Shown here in pieces: positions 20,507-31,366 of a stretch of 64,000 nt of DNA. The position numbers and the translations under genes were made by a program. Source of the stretch: Pycnococcus provasolii. Lineage: Eukaryota > Chlorophyta > Pseudoscourfieldiophyceae > Pseudoscourfieldiales > Pycnococcaceae. Numbering within the stretch: position 1 is the first letter of the stretch; each line of letters opens with the position of its first letter. The stretch lies in the NCBI GenBank assembly GCA_938743325.2, contig OW568863.1:1116001-1180000 (forward strand), given 5' to 3'. Below the pieces are notes generated by a model that was given only the letters and a program-made list of their open reading frames with translations, was not told where the DNA came from and did not search any database.

Positions 20507-23500
20507 TTACATGCAGCACAGGTGCAGAGGCCGCGAGCTTGGCGAGATGGCACCGCTCGCGTCTAGCACAATGCTCAAGCCGTCGCGCAGAACGCCAGCA
20601 ATCAGCGCAAGCTCGTGTCGCGAGCCACGAGACGATGCTAGGCGGCTGAGCCACTCGCCCTGCTTCCACTGCCGCATGCTGTCGTCCGCGGTGTCCAGCC
20701 CAAGGCGGCGTATCGCGTGCATGCCCGAATGGCTCGAGCTATTCACGTGCAATTCGAGGGGCCATCCCCAGCCTCCGCAAGCCTCCGCAATCTGCACAGT
20801 CGCGTGCGACTCCGCCTTATCCGGAGATCCCGGAGACGCGGGCGACGCTCGCCCGTGCTCAAGCACCGCACCCGCCAACTTCGTCGAAAGGGCGCTCATC
20901 AGCACGTCCGCGGCGCCGTAGCGGTGCGTCGCAGCCGCGGAGGCTGACGCCGCAGCATGCGCCACCGCAATGTCGTTGCCCACTCTTCCCACGTCGCGTG
21001 CAGCTAACAAAAAGTGAAGCAGCAACTCCATCGCCGCGTGGCTGCGCGCTCTCGTGCCATGCTCGGCCCACTTCTGCAGGCAAACTGCCGCCGTTGGAAC
21101 GACGCGCTCGTCGCTGACAACCGCAGCTAGGCCCACCGCAAGATCGCGGGATACGTTCGCGGCGTCGTAGTCTGCAGTCACATCCACCGAACCCATAACA
21201 AAGATCCGGCGAAGCGCTGATGCCAGGTCGTGGTATCCGCACACCTCCGCGCAAGCCGCTAGCGCGTCTCGCGCCGCAAGCGCGGCACGCGTTGCCTGCC
21301 CACCCCCGAGGTGCACCGCAAGCAGAGCCACGCACAGCGGAACAGCAACGTACGCGAGACGTCGTCGCGGACTCGCGCCAAGCATGCGACGCCGAGCATC
21401 GTCCTCGCTGCGCGCATTCGGGCCAAGAGCTCGCGAAGTGTTCTCGAGGATCGTGCCGAGCAGTGCGTAGCCAATGTCGTCGAGGGTAGCCTCCTCGAGA
21501 GCCATCGCGTACAGCGCGAGAAACGCGAGCGGGTCCCAACGGTACCCGTGCTCATCCGGGGGCGTGAGCAACGTCAAGCTTGCGATCGTGGGAAGCTGAC
21601 CCATCTGCGACGTGAAGCACATCAGGCTCTCCGCCGCCGTCGATGCACATCGAGTCAGAGCTTCGTGCGCCATTTCCATGCGAATGCGTACTGCATTTTT
21701 CGGGAAGTGTCGGTACACCAACAGCTCGGAGCGCAGCAGAGCGAGCGCCGACACGCTGTCATGGAAAATTGCCACCGAGCTCCACAGCACGTGGCCGTAC
21801 AGCGCAAGCGCGGCGCCGCCACTGCCCTTGAGGCGTGCAACAATGCCGGCAGCTGCCATTAACGCCTCGCATACCTCTGCCATCGCGTCCATCGCGCCGT
21901 GGATGCCATCACGCCCGCTCTCGGCGTCGGCGAGGGCAGCTTCCGCGCACCTCAGAACCTGCCCCGCGTGGTGGCTCGATGCTCGCGGTTTCAAGGCGGT
22001 GTACACGCGCAGACTTTGCTGACGACGTGAGCTGCTTGCGGAGTGGCCAGCCCATCTCAGCGTCTCGCATGCCCAGCGCTCGCGCAGCGAAGCACGTGCC
22101 GCCGCGCTGCTCTGACGCCCATCCACGGATGCCGATGCCGACGACGACGTGTCGCTGCCGGCTATCGACGACGAAAGCGACATCGAGGGCGACGCTGATG
22201 ACGCCTCCAGTGCCGCGAGCGCAAGTTCGCACACCTTACGCAGCGCGTCGCCGCCGCTTCCCCTCGAGGCCGCTGTCGCGGCCATTGCCCGGGCAGCTGC
22301 AACGCCGTCCGCGCTCTCTCGCTCGGCGCACGTGAGCAGGCTGAAGTACAGCCGCCGGCTTGCTACGCGAAGTCGGCTAGCACCGCTGCGCTCTTCGGCA
22401 AGCGGCGCATCCGCGCTGGACCAGTGCAGCGAATCCATTCGCTGCATGTCACCGTAGATGGTCGCCGCCTGCAGGAGGAGAGGGAGATGCGGCCAGACGA
22501 TGCTCACGCTCGCCTCAAGGGCCACAACGCCAAGCGTTTCAAGGCTCGCGAGCACCCAAGCGCTGCTTTCGAAGACGTGGCTGTCCCAGACAGACCAGCA
22601 GCCGCATGCAGCGCGCACCAGCGCTCCTGATTCCGCGTTGGGGAATATGCTGCGACGATGCATGCGTGCGGGTGAGCTGCTGACCGTCGCCTCCGCCGCG
22701 GCTGCCACGGATGCCGACGCGTCTCGGGCGCCATCCGTGCTCGCGTTGTAGTGAATCCAATGAGCCTCGAGCGTATCTGCCAGCTGATCGACAGATTCCT
22801 CAGGACACGCGCGAGACACCAGCAGGAGGCATCGCGTCGCGGCAGCTCCCATCGCCGCGGTCGACGACACGGATCCATCGCTATTTGCACTGCGCGCGGA
22901 GAGTGGCCGACTTTTCGTAAAGCTGCCGGTTGAATAAGCCCCATCTTCGCTGAACAGGCTCGCGGCATCGTCCATCGAAAGGGTGCGCTGACGCCGCGGT
23001 GGGCTTACCAAGTGCTCGTGCGGCGTGCGTGGCGTCGCGCGGCTGCTAAAAGCGGAGCGCTCCGACGGCGCGCGGCTGCGGTCAAGTGAGCTGCGCTCGC
23101 TCATGACATCCGACAGCGATACGTCGTCGTGGTAAATTTCCCCGACATCAGGCAATGTCCAAGTTTTGCCGTTGCCCATTAGCGGCGTATGGGAGCGCGG
23201 CGCGTCAATGTCATCTCCCACGCGATGGAGTTTCATACATCGACGTCGCCACGCGCTCTCCAGCAGCATGAAGCTTCCGGTACCATCGCTATCGCGCAGA
23301 CTCTGCTCGAGAAGGTACGAAGCGCAGCAGCGCGCATTTGGCGCCGACGTCAAGGCAAGCGTCTTCCACAGTCGAACCACATCGGCTGCCGAGGTTGGAA
23401 GTCGCTTGATGGTGGCCCGTAGCATGCTGTGGAGTAGCGAGCGTGATGCGGAGTAGTTCTGGTCCGTCGGGAGCGCGTCGGCAGAGACAACGATGTCTGC

Positions 23501-26500
23501 AAACGCTTGCGGCGAATCACGAGCCGTGCGCTGCACTCCAGCACGTCCCGTGGTGGTTGGACTGTCCCCGAGCTTTGGGCTGTCGGACGGTCGAAAGAGT
23601 CCCCGGGTGCCTTGGCCGTGCGCATCCATGCGCGTAGGTGTGGGTGCCTTCAATACGACTTGCGAAATCCACGGCAAAAGACGGCGAATGGCAACTCGAT
23701 GGCAAGCCTCCGAGATTCCCTCGCCAGTTAGGCGCTTGAAAGCTTCCACGCACAGCGCCACCGTCAGTGGCACGAGTTTTGGCGCGAGACGTTGGCTAAC
23801 TTTCACCTCCGGATCGAGACTGTCGAGCATCGGGCTTCCTCTCGCATCAAGTTGTAATACCTCCACAACGGATTCGGCGGGCGACGGCACTGCCGTCAAG
23901 TCAATCCTTCCGAGATTGCTGGCAAGCTCGACCGATTCATCACCCTCCTGCTCGTCCGCTGGCTCGGCTGCTTGATCACCGATTTGCACTCCGCCGTAGC
24001 CGAACACGCCATCGGCAAGAAGTGTAAGCGCCTCAGGATAGGTTGGGGCGAAGGGATCGTCGATGGCTCCCGTCAATTCAAAGCGTCGTCTCGACGAGTT
24101 GTGCGCGTCCGACGCACCGATCGAATCGTACAGCAGCACGAGGCACAGCATTCTTGCACGCGCGCCGCCGGTTAGCAGTAGTTTGCGGGAGCGCGGTGAG
24201 GTCGCCGGCGGTGCAACTTTCGCGCCGGGGGCGAAGCACTGGTCGAGGATGGGAGCCCACCGGCATAGCTCATCCACAACCGCATCGCAGAAGCGACGCG
24301 CGGCGATGGCGGCGCTGCCAGATTCAACGCTGGAACTGGTGCAGCCGTAGCAACAGTCGAGCAGAGGCGCGAGAAGAGTCTTGTCACGTTGACACATGTC
24401 GCGGATGGAACGTCGCGCGGCAGCCGCGGCATCCCAGAGTGCCGCACCCACCGGTGCCGTGTCATAGATGAGCGCCCTCGTTAGCGCCACGAAAATCCGG
24501 CTGCTGCTAACTCTCTCCTCTGAATCAAGATCTGCGCCGAGCAGCACGCTGACTGCCGCGGTCAACGCGGGTACCGCGATCGACGCCTGCACCTGCTTCG
24601 CGCTTCGCATCGGGTTAGCCTCGGCGCTTGGCCAGCTGTAGAACGTCACACTGGCACCCACCATGCTTGACATGAGTCCCGCCGGTGTTGGCGCCCTGTG
24701 GCGATTGTACACGCGTCGTGGATCGTAGCTCTTTGCTGAGCGCATGCGGCTGCTGGGCGCAATGCTGACGTCGTCGCGCATATCATCCAGCCTGCTCGTG
24801 TGCTCGCTGCCGCTCTCGCTAGAACCGTCATCGACGCTGCTATAAGATGCCGTCACCGGCGCAGACGCACCAGCCAGCGGGTTTGGCGCGCCCGACACAA
24901 ATGCATCGGACACCCAAGCGTCGAAGCGGCGGAATAGCCAGCCTCTGAGTGCGTACATCCACGGCGGGCCAGTGTCATCATGCGACGTGAGCCACCCACG
25001 TGCTGCCATCGCCGACGCGAGAGCGCACAAGCTGACAGCCAAGTGGCTGCAGGAGACTGCCTCAAGCGTGTCGGCGCAGAGCATGGCGAGCGGGATCGGT
25101 TTCCAGCGTCCTACCGTGCCTAGAACCGACGGATCGGAGCCAACGAAGACTTCATTCAACCCGGGCGTGGGGATGCTAAGATGCTTGAGACAGATGAACA
25201 GACATCTGAAGCAGAGGTCACGTAGCGTCTCCATCTCATCGCTGCTCTCTGGAAGTGCGACGGCGCGAGATGGATCAATCAGCCTAGCCACGCATCGAAT
25301 CGTGGCGCGTCCCGGGCCCCCGTTGTTAAGGGCAGTATTTTCAGCCGATGCGAGGGCTTCAGCCTCACGTTTCGAACGCTTGACCTCTCCATGCTGCCCC
25401 AACAAGTCCATGCGACCAGCACGTCGCAGAAGGATGCGGGCGAAGCTCATGCACGAATCGAGCTGCATAAGTGCCTTGACAAGCACGGGAATGACCCCTC
25501 CGATCCGTGTTGGATGGGTTACGCCAAACGCGTCACATGCCGCGAAGCGCACCATGTTCGCGTCGAAGGTTTCGCCCTCGATCGAGAGCATCATACGAAG
25601 CGGCATGATCACATTATCCCGAGTGTGCTCGAGGGGAAGTTGCAGCAGCGGGGCCTCGTCGCCACTCTCGTATTGGTCAGCTGGCGAGTAGGCGTGCACG
25701 GTGTACGCCATGGGGAAGGGCAAGCTCATCGCCGCGGCGGACCAGCTGCGCCACAGCTGCAGGCCAGAATTGGGTCGCAGGGAGCAGAATTGCCGTGAGC
25801 AGCGCTGCGAGGCGAGGCGGCACACGGTGGGGCGCAGCGCGGTTGTCTGAGGCAAGAGGTGGCAGGCAAACAACGTAACCCACTCCTGGGGCGATGCTGT
25901 CCTCAGCGCCCTAATCCACTGCGGGCGCTGTGAGTCACCGTCAAGCTCGTCGAAGACGTCCAGAAGCGGCATGGGCAGCTGCGGGGGCTGAGAATTCCCG
26001 TAAGCATCGCCCACATCGAGGAGCGCCACGAAGCTGGCATGCAGGCGCTTTGCCGTTCGAAGCAGTTCGTATCCCATGCAGCGTTCAAGCGGATGTGGCG
26101 AGCACAGCGTGCTGAGGGCTGCCGCCTCCAGCAGCTCGAACGTCACAACGTGTTCCTGCGTAACGACCGAACCTTCTCCACCGATTCTCGTGGCAAACTT
26201 CTGCCAGAGTCGCTCCTGCTTCAGAACGCACGCCCACTCTGCTGCCGCGGCGTGCAGGAGCACGAGACTTCGCATGCGTGGTGAGCGTGGCAGAACGCAT
26301 GCTCGCATGAGGCGGTCGAAACGCGCTTGCACGCCGAGCGCTCCAGACAAGGCTGAAAATTGAGAGCGCGTGGTTCCGGCGCCGCGATGTTGCGTGGCGG
26401 CGGCGATGTCGTACTCGTCGTCTGAGTCGCCGTCGAAGATACTTGACTTCAAGACTCGATCGAGCGGCACTTCTTTGTCTGCTAGAGACGTCACGCCCGC

Positions 26501-29302
26501 GTCGTGTTGGGTCTCATAGGCGACAACACGAAGCACAAGCTTGCTGCATACCTCGACGAGTGCGCAATTCGCGGATGGATTCTGCGCGACGACGCGATCC
26601 ATGCAAGCCACCGCCTCGGCCGCGAGCTGATCCACCGGGCATCTGTCCGCCTGCTCTAGAGAAGATGCCGAACCATCCTTGCTAACGGCATACTGTGAGC
26701 ACAGTGCCAGGCATACGACGGTGCTGAGAAGTCCGCGAACGTTGCTCATCGCGCCTGGGAGCGATTCGCTCGGAAGGAAAGGCTGGCTACGGAGAAAGTA
26801 CCTTAGGAAGCGAGCCGCGCTGTCCGCGATATGAGGCTGGGAGGTAGCGTCCATATTCATCGGGGGCGCGGCGAATTGCTGCGGCAGTAGAGCCGAATAG
26901 CTTGCGTACGCCGTGCTCACACCAGACTGCGATAGCAGGTCAGGCCGGGTCGATCCGGGATATGCTGCGGCGGGGAACCACCCGTGAGCGACAAAGTCGC
27001 CACCGACGATGCGCACGCATCGCCGCACGAGGCCTCGCGTGGAAAGACGTAAAGCTGGCATAGAAGCACTCAGCGTTAAGCACGACGAGACTTCGCTGGA
27101 CGCACCTTGCGAGTCCACACGCACATTCACAAGGAGCGCCACATCGTCCAGCGTGCGTCCATCTTCGTTGTCCAGTTGACGCTTGGAGGCGCTGGCAGCT
27201 TGCGCCGCGGCACAGGCGCCACGCAGCCAGCGCGCCTCACACGCTGCGCTGGCGTCAAACGCACCCTTCATAGCAAGCGTGTGCCCGCCGCCGTCAACGA
27301 GCTGGAGGAATGCGTCGCTGAACGACCCGGGCACGTCGCGATTCATCTCCGCGATGTCCTGCATCTTCGTGGACACGTCAGGTCCGTAAAGTGGGTCGCA
27401 GGAGTGCAGAGCGGCGTGAATCGCAGCACAAAGGCATCGAATGCCAAGGAGCTGCACCTCGCTCGGGGGTGCAAGGGTGTCTGTGTTCACGCGACACCAG
27501 CGCTGGTTCGATGCGCTATCCTCTGCGGCGTCGCCGTTCCCTTCGCCCACACGCAGCAGCTCGAGCGCCACGGTGCGAACGACAAACGCCACGCCCTCGC
27601 GCCGGTTCTGCGCATGGCACGATGCTCCCGCGCACACCGCGCAGAATGTGGTGATCAGCGCAACAGCGCTCTCGCCCAGCAGCTGCCGCTGCCGCACGCA
27701 GCGACATATGCTATCTGCCATCCTGTGCAGGAGAAACAGCTTGTCGCCGCGGTTGAACGGGATGTCATTGCTGCTCGTTAGTGGGAACGCGGGATGCCTC
27801 GCAAGCACCGCGTGTGCAATCCAGGTCATTGAGCTGATTGCCGCAAGGCGAGCCGCCAGCGCACCTCCGTCAGCCACCTTGACGGACGGCGGCGAGTTGA
27901 GGCCGCCAAGCAGCATTTTGCCCATCTCTATCAGCAGGCTGTCCTCCTTGTGCGTCTCTCCCGTCTGCGACTGCTGAGCGCGCGTGGTTTCGAGCACGGT
28001 GAGAAGCGCAAGCAGAGGGTATCCGATGATCACGTTGCGCGGCTTGATGCCAAGCCACGATCGCATGTGCCTCTTCACATCGCGGATCGTTTCGTGCCAC
28101 TCCTTGGTGGCTGAGCGTGAGCACACGCTCGACGAGTGCGCAGAGCTTCCTGATCGGTCGAAGCTCTCGAGCTTTGCCGCCTGCGCGAGCAGCACCGCGA
28201 GAACGCGGCAGAGTCCCATCTCGACAACGCGTGCGGCGGGCGAGAGGCGATTGCTCGCCACGCCGCGTGCGCTCGAGCCTGGGGCCATTGCGCGAACGAG
28301 TGCCGCGGCATTAACAAAGTGGCTGTCCATCAGCAACATCTCAGACTTCTGCGCCTGCCCTGGAACGAGCTGTAGCTCACGCAGGCCTCGGCACAGGCTG
28401 AGCGTTTCCGCGCGCGTTTTGTCCAGTTTCTGGAACCAAGATCCTTCGCCCTCCTGGCGTGTGCGCGACTCCACTTCGCGCACGGCTCGCTTGATCACCT
28501 TGTTGGCGTGCCCTGCTCTGCTGAGCACGGCGAGCGTGGATGCCGCGAGCGCCGCGAGCTTGTTGTGCTCGTTGCTTTCGAGAAGTGCCAGGCTGGTGCG
28601 GTCGAGCGCCATGGGTGGTGGGTCCGCCCCACCTCTTCCGAGTAGCCAGTCGTACGAGAGCTCCATGAGCCGCGCAACCCACGTGTTGTCAGCAAGCACG
28701 CCGTCGTCGCCCACTGACGGCGGCACCTTTTCCGCCGACACGAGCGCGGCGAGAAGGATTCCGACGCTCGCCTCCGCGAACACCTTGCCAGCACCGAGCT
28801 TGCCTCTCTCCTTCAACTTCGCGGACCCGGAGTTCTCCGCCTCCTTGTCGTGCAGCTCGAACCACTCCGCAAGGTGCTGCCTCGCGACGTGCAGCGGCAG
28901 TACTGCAAGCGTCGTGCGCACGCTGATGCGGCCCTTCGCTTGAAGTGCCTGCGACGCGTCGCTAAGGAAGCGATGCAGCAGCTCGTCGTGCACTGCGGCG
29001 AAAGCGACGGTCGTTGTGTCGTTTGTTGACGAAGTTGACGTTTGGTTGTTGCTGAGTCGTCTCTGCATCGTCGGCTGTGGTGTGGTTGCCGCCGCTGCTC
29101 TGCTGTTTGTTTGCGTTTGCGGCCTCGTGGGTGTCGTTTGCGGCGACGCCGACGGCGTCGTTTGAGGTCGCGCGGGAGACCTCGACCCGAACGCGAGACC
29201 AAACGGGGAGCCGCCGCCGAACGGAGGAGGCGGCTGTGGCTCCCCTAGTTTCTGGTCCGCTTTTGCCGTTGACGACGCCGTGGGCCGCTGCGACGACGAC
29301 AT
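20507..29302 (-). CDS. Furry / MOR2-PAG1 cell-morphogenesis scaffold
   Basis: The frame opens at a TTG (29407); the first ATG is 29302, giving 2,931 residues, close to animal Furry (about 3,000) and longer than plant MOR2 (about 2,100). After a disordered Pro/Thr/Ser-rich N terminus (about 110 residues) comes the MOR2-PAG1 N-terminal domain. It has FAAVHDELLHRFL, SYDWLLGRGGADPPPMALDRTSL, the WFQKLDKTRAETLSLCRGLREL segment, and W..IKPRNVIIGYPLLALLTVLE, matching the family's W..K..KHI.VGYPL. The rest is helical HEAT-like repeat with acidic and Ser-rich breaks. Furry proteins are scaffolds for NDR/LATS (Orb6/Cbk1) kinases and control polarised growth and cytoskeleton. No kinase or MOB partner gene lies nearby. 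The whole reading frame is one exon. Confidence 0.8.
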   Translation of the reverse strand: MSSSQRPTASSTAKADQKLGEPQPPPPFGGGSPFGLAFGSRSPARPQTTPSASPQTTPTRPQTQTNSRAAAATTPQPTMQRRLSNNQTSTSSTNDTTTVAFAAVHDELLHRFLSDASQALQAKGRISVRTTLAVLPLHVARQHLAEWFELHDKEAENSGSAKLKERGKLGAGKVFAEASVGILLAALVSAEKVPPSVGDDGVLADNTWVARLMELSYDWLLGRGGADPPPMALDRTSLALLESNEHNKLAALAASTLAVLSRAGHANKVIKRAVREVESRTRQEGEGSWFQKLDKTRAETLSLCRGLRELQLVPGQAQKSEMLLMDSHFVNAAALVRAMAPGSSARGVASNRLSPAARVVEMGLCRVLAVLLAQAAKLESFDRSGSSAHSSSVCSRSATKEWHETIRDVKRHMRSWLGIKPRNVIIGYPLLALLTVLETTRAQQSQTGETHKEDSLLIEMGKMLLGGLNSPPSVKVADGGALAARLAAISSMTWIAHAVLARHPAFPLTSSNDIPFNRGDKLFLLHRMADSICRCVRQRQLLGESAVALITTFCAVCAGASCHAQNRREGVAFVVRTVALELLRVGEGNGDAAEDSASNQRWCRVNTDTLAPPSEVQLLGIRCLCAAIHAALHSCDPLYGPDVSTKMQDIAEMNRDVPGSFSDAFLQLVDGGGHTLAMKGAFDASAACEARWLRGACAAAQAASASKRQLDNEDGRTLDDVALLVNVRVDSQGASSEVSSCLTLSASMPALRLSTRGLVRRCVRIVGGDFVAHGWFPAAAYPGSTRPDLLSQSGVSTAYASYSALLPQQFAAPPMNMDATSQPHIADSAARFLRYFLRSQPFLPSESLPGAMSNVRGLLSTVVCLALCSQYAVSKDGSASSLEQADRCPVDQLAAEAVACMDRVVAQNPSANCALVEVCSKLVLRVVAYETQHDAGVTSLADKEVPLDRVLKSSIFDGDSDDEYDIAAATQHRGAGTTRSQFSALSGALGVQARFDRLMRACVLPRSPRMRSLVLLHAAAAEWACVLKQERLWQKFATRIGGEGSVVTQEHVVTFELLEAAALSTLCSPHPLERCMGYELLRTAKRLHASFVALLDVGDAYGNSQPPQLPMPLLDVFDELDGDSQRPQWIRALRTASPQEWVTLFACHLLPQTTALRPTVCRLASQRCSRQFCSLRPNSGLQLWRSWSAAAMSLPFPMAYTVHAYSPADQYESGDEAPLLQLPLEHTRDNVIMPLRMMLSIEGETFDANMVRFAACDAFGVTHPTRIGGVIPVLVKALMQLDSCMSFARILLRRAGRMDLLGQHGEVKRSKREAEALASAENTALNNGGPGRATIRCVARLIDPSRAVALPESSDEMETLRDLCFRCLFICLKHLSIPTPGLNEVFVGSDPSVLGTVGRWKPIPLAMLCADTLEAVSCSHLAVSLCALASAMAARGWLTSHDDTGPPWMYALRGWLFRRFDAWVSDAFVSGAPNPLAGASAPVTASYSSVDDGSSESGSEHTSRLDDMRDDVSIAPSSRMRSAKSYDPRRVYNRHRAPTPAGLMSSMVGASVTFYSWPSAEANPMRSAKQVQASIAVPALTAAVSVLLGADLDSEERVSSSRIFVALTRALIYDTAPVGAALWDAAAAARRSIRDMCQRDKTLLAPLLDCCYGCTSSSVESGSAAIAARRFCDAVVDELCRWAPILDQCFAPGAKVAPPATSPRSRKLLLTGGARARMLCLVLLYDSIGASDAHNSSRRRFELTGAIDDPFAPTYPEALTLLADGVFGYGGVQIGDQAAEPADEQEGDESVELASNLGRIDLTAVPSPAESVVEVLQLDARGSPMLDSLDPEVKVSQRLAPKLVPLTVALCVEAFKRLTGEGISEACHRVAIRRLLPWISQVVLKAPTPTRMDAHGQGTRGLFRPSDSPKLGDSPTTTGRAGVQRTARDSPQAFADIVVSADALPTDQNYSASRSLLHSMLRATIKRLPTSAADVVRLWKTLALTSAPNARCCASYLLEQSLRDSDGTGSFMLLESAWRRRCMKLHRVGDDIDAPRSHTPLMGNGKTWTLPDVGEIYHDDVSLSDVMSERSSLDRSRAPSERSAFSSRATPRTPHEHLVSPPRRQRTLSMDDAASLFSEDGAYSTGSFTKSRPLSARSANSDGSVSSTAAMGAAATRCLLLVSRACPEESVDQLADTLEAHWIHYNASTDGARDASASVAAAAEATVSSSPARMHRRSIFPNAESGALVRAACGCWSVWDSHVFESSAWVLASLETLGVVALEASVSIVWPHLPLLLQAATIYGDMQRMDSLHWSSADAPLAEERSGASRLRVASRRLYFSLLTCAERESADGVAAARAMAATAASRGSGGDALRKVCELALAALEASSASPSMSLSSSIAGSDTSSSASASVDGRQSSAAARASLRERWACETLRWAGHSASSSRRQQSLRVYTALKPRASSHHAGQVLRCAEAALADAESGRDGIHGAMDAMAEVCEALMAAAGIVARLKGSGGAALALYGHVLWSSVAIFHDSVSALALLRSELLVYRHFPKNAVRIRMEMAHEALTRCASTAAESLMCFTSQMGQLPTIASLTLLTPPDEHGYRWDPLAFLALYAMALEEATLDDIGYALLGTILENTSRALGPNARSEDDARRRMLGASPRRRLAYVAVPLCVALLAVHLGGGQATRAALAARDALAACAEVCGYHDLASALRRIFVMGSVDVTADYDAANVSRDLAVGLAAVVSDERVVPTAAVCLQKWAEHGTRARSHAAMELLLHFLLAARDVGRVGNDIAVAHAAASASAAATHRYGAADVLMSALSTKLAGAVLEHGRASPASPGSPDKAESHATVQIAEACGGWGWPLELHVNSSSHSGMHAIRRLGLDTADDSMRQWKQGEWLSRLASSRGSRHELALIAGVLRDGLSIVLDASGAISPSSRPLHLCCM

Positions 29303-29976
29303 CAGAGCTTTGACTACTGATGGCCAGCGAGGTTTGAGAAGGGCAGGATTTGCGCAGGAGCCGGGTTGGGGCCCCCTCCTGGTGGGAGGGGAGGGGGAGA
29401 GCGGCAAAAGGCGCGTACCCTGGGCGTTTTGGAGGAGCTTCGTTGAGCTTCGAAAGAAAAGGCTGGATCACATCACACAGAAAGTGGAAGTGGTGAGTGG
29501 TCTGACATTCGTGCCATTCACCTATGTAAGGGGAACCGGCCCATTTCCAAATTTGCCTTGATCACGTGATATTATTAATTGTGATCGCCCTCTCCCTAAA
29601 CTTTTTTTATAAAATAAAATGCCGGCCTCTCGAGAGATTTTAAAATATTGACCAGACTCTGTCTGTGGGATGCGGAATTACCATCTTATACCACTATTAA
29701 CTATTGCCGGTCTTTTTCTTTTTCCGTGTTTCGCCCTCCCTTGGCCCTTCAGCCCTTGCAGCTGTGGTGTTCTACCACAGCTGTGGGGTACCACTAGGAA
29801 GGTAATTTTCACATGGTGTAGGTGTATGGGACCATGGGAAATGCGACTTCGACTTGGCCAGCAGGGTTGGCCACCTCACTGTCTGTCTGCCTGTGTTGTG
29901 TTGGCCAACAGGGTTGTGTGTTGTGTGATCGATTATTATTCGGGGTTCAAGAGGAGCTCGCAAAAAGCATTTTCTT
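29303..29976. other. Intergenic region upstream of Furry-like gene, with a hairpin
   Basis: This region holds the probable Furry promoter and, near 29580-29640, AT-rich sequence. A near-perfect inverted repeat (CAGCTGTGGT, 5-base loop, ACCACAGCTG) lies at 29759-29783. The last 9 bases (29968-29976, CATTTTCTT) are the left target-site duplication of the element that follows. No coding sequence is supported. Confidence 0.45.
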
Positions 29977-30273
29977 CGGTTTATTCATCGTTCCCCGGGG
30001 GAACGTCCCCCAGGGGAACGTCCCCCCGGGGAACGAGTTTGGTTTTCCCAGAACTCGTCCCCCAGGCAGCCAGGGGGACGTTCCCCCGGGGAACCGTTCC
30101 CCCAGGTTCCCCGGGGCAGGAGGGAAATGACCAGCATGCATGACCTGCACGCGTAACCGGAAACAGAATTGAACTTCCCACAAACAGCGGACGCTCTGGT
30201 CGGCTTGCAAGAGCTTGCAAGCAGGTCTTGCAAGCTCACCTTCGTCGCCACCATGTTCTTCTTCTTCGTCCGT
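29977..30273 (+). repeat. Left terminal inverted repeat
   Basis: A 297-bp arm that is the reverse complement of 31367-31663. The outer 140 bp consist of GC-rich palindromic units; the inner part ends in CTTCTTCGTCCGT. Confidence 0.85.
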
Positions 30274-30545
30274 GAGTGTTTAGGTCGGTTGGTCAGGATG
30301 GGCATCCTGACCAATGGACCTAAACTCCCGACTAGGGATTCTTGCAAAAGGTCACCTTATTTTTAAAAGGGCGAGATGCGTTGGTGCCTTGCCCTTCCCG
30401 CAAGACCGCTTCCAAATACCGAGCAAGGGGCGTTGAGTGGAGCCGTAAGGCGGGGTACCGCATCTCCTTTTTGGAGGTGTCTTTTTTCCACCAAAAAAGA
30501 CACCTCCAGGGAGATCCTCCAGGGTCTCTTTTCGAGACCCTCGAC
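30274..30545. repeat. Internal hairpins of the transposon-like element
   Basis: Three inverted repeats lie close together. The first, at about 30279-30326, is centred on GGTCAGGATGGGCATCCTGACC. The second, at 30473-30507, has perfect 15-base arms GGAGGTGTCTTTTTT / AAAAAAGACACCTCC with a 5-base loop. The third, at about 30522-30542, is AGGGTCTC / GAGACCCT. They could be remnants of nested foldback sequence or a small-RNA-like structure. Confidence 0.6.
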
Positions 30546-31366
30546 CTAAAGCTCTCGAGAGAAAGCGCAAAATTCCCTCCCGACCTACCCCCCCCCCCTT
30601 CCTCCCGGTAACCTTCTCAATCGCAGGGCGAAGCCTGCAACGTGCACTCTTGTGGACCTAAAAAGTCCAATATTCGGTCAGTCCCTCCCGACCAAGGAAA
30701 GAGGGAAGGAGAGTCTCAAGACTTTCCTTTCCCCGGCCATCTGAGCTTGCAACATTAACTTGCTCAGTGTCGTACCTCGTACTTTCTACTGTGGCGGCGC
30801 TATCTGCTGGTTCGCGCAGCAGCCGAGAGCACGCAAGGATGCGCCCGCGATGATGCACCAGAAAATACACTTGGAGCTGCCTGAGCGGGACCTCGTGCGA
30901 CAGGCGAGGGCTGCGCGTGACGCGGCGGAGCTTGCGACGGCGACCATGACAACGCTCGCGACGGCGACGGCGACACGGGGTGCGACGGCGATGGCGACAT
31001 GGGGTGCGACGCCGACACCGACGCTGACGGCTCACAAGAGCTGACCGGCTGACTCACCGGCTGGCTCAGGCCGGCAGACTGTCTATTTGGGTGTTGGTGG
31101 TCTTTATGTAACAACATCTTGTAACATGTGTGTTATTAAAAGTTCACCTCTCTCTCTCTTCTTAAGGTGCCTTAAGATTGTCCCTCTCCCTTAAGGTCGA
31201 CACGAACTACCGCGTTGGCTCGAGAAAGACACTGCGAGTGCACGCGTCAGTGTTAGCGAGTGCACGCGCCCGCGTGAGAACATGCACTACCTTCGCAAGC
31301 TCGCGGACTTTCTCAGCACCTCAGCGAACGCCTCCGCAATCGCGTAAGACGGAGGGCAAAGAGACG

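Noticed and set aside
30658-31044. Arg-rich and Ala/Thr-rich frames inside the transposon-like element
   Set aside because: They translate a (GCGACG)-like tract and show no transposase motif.
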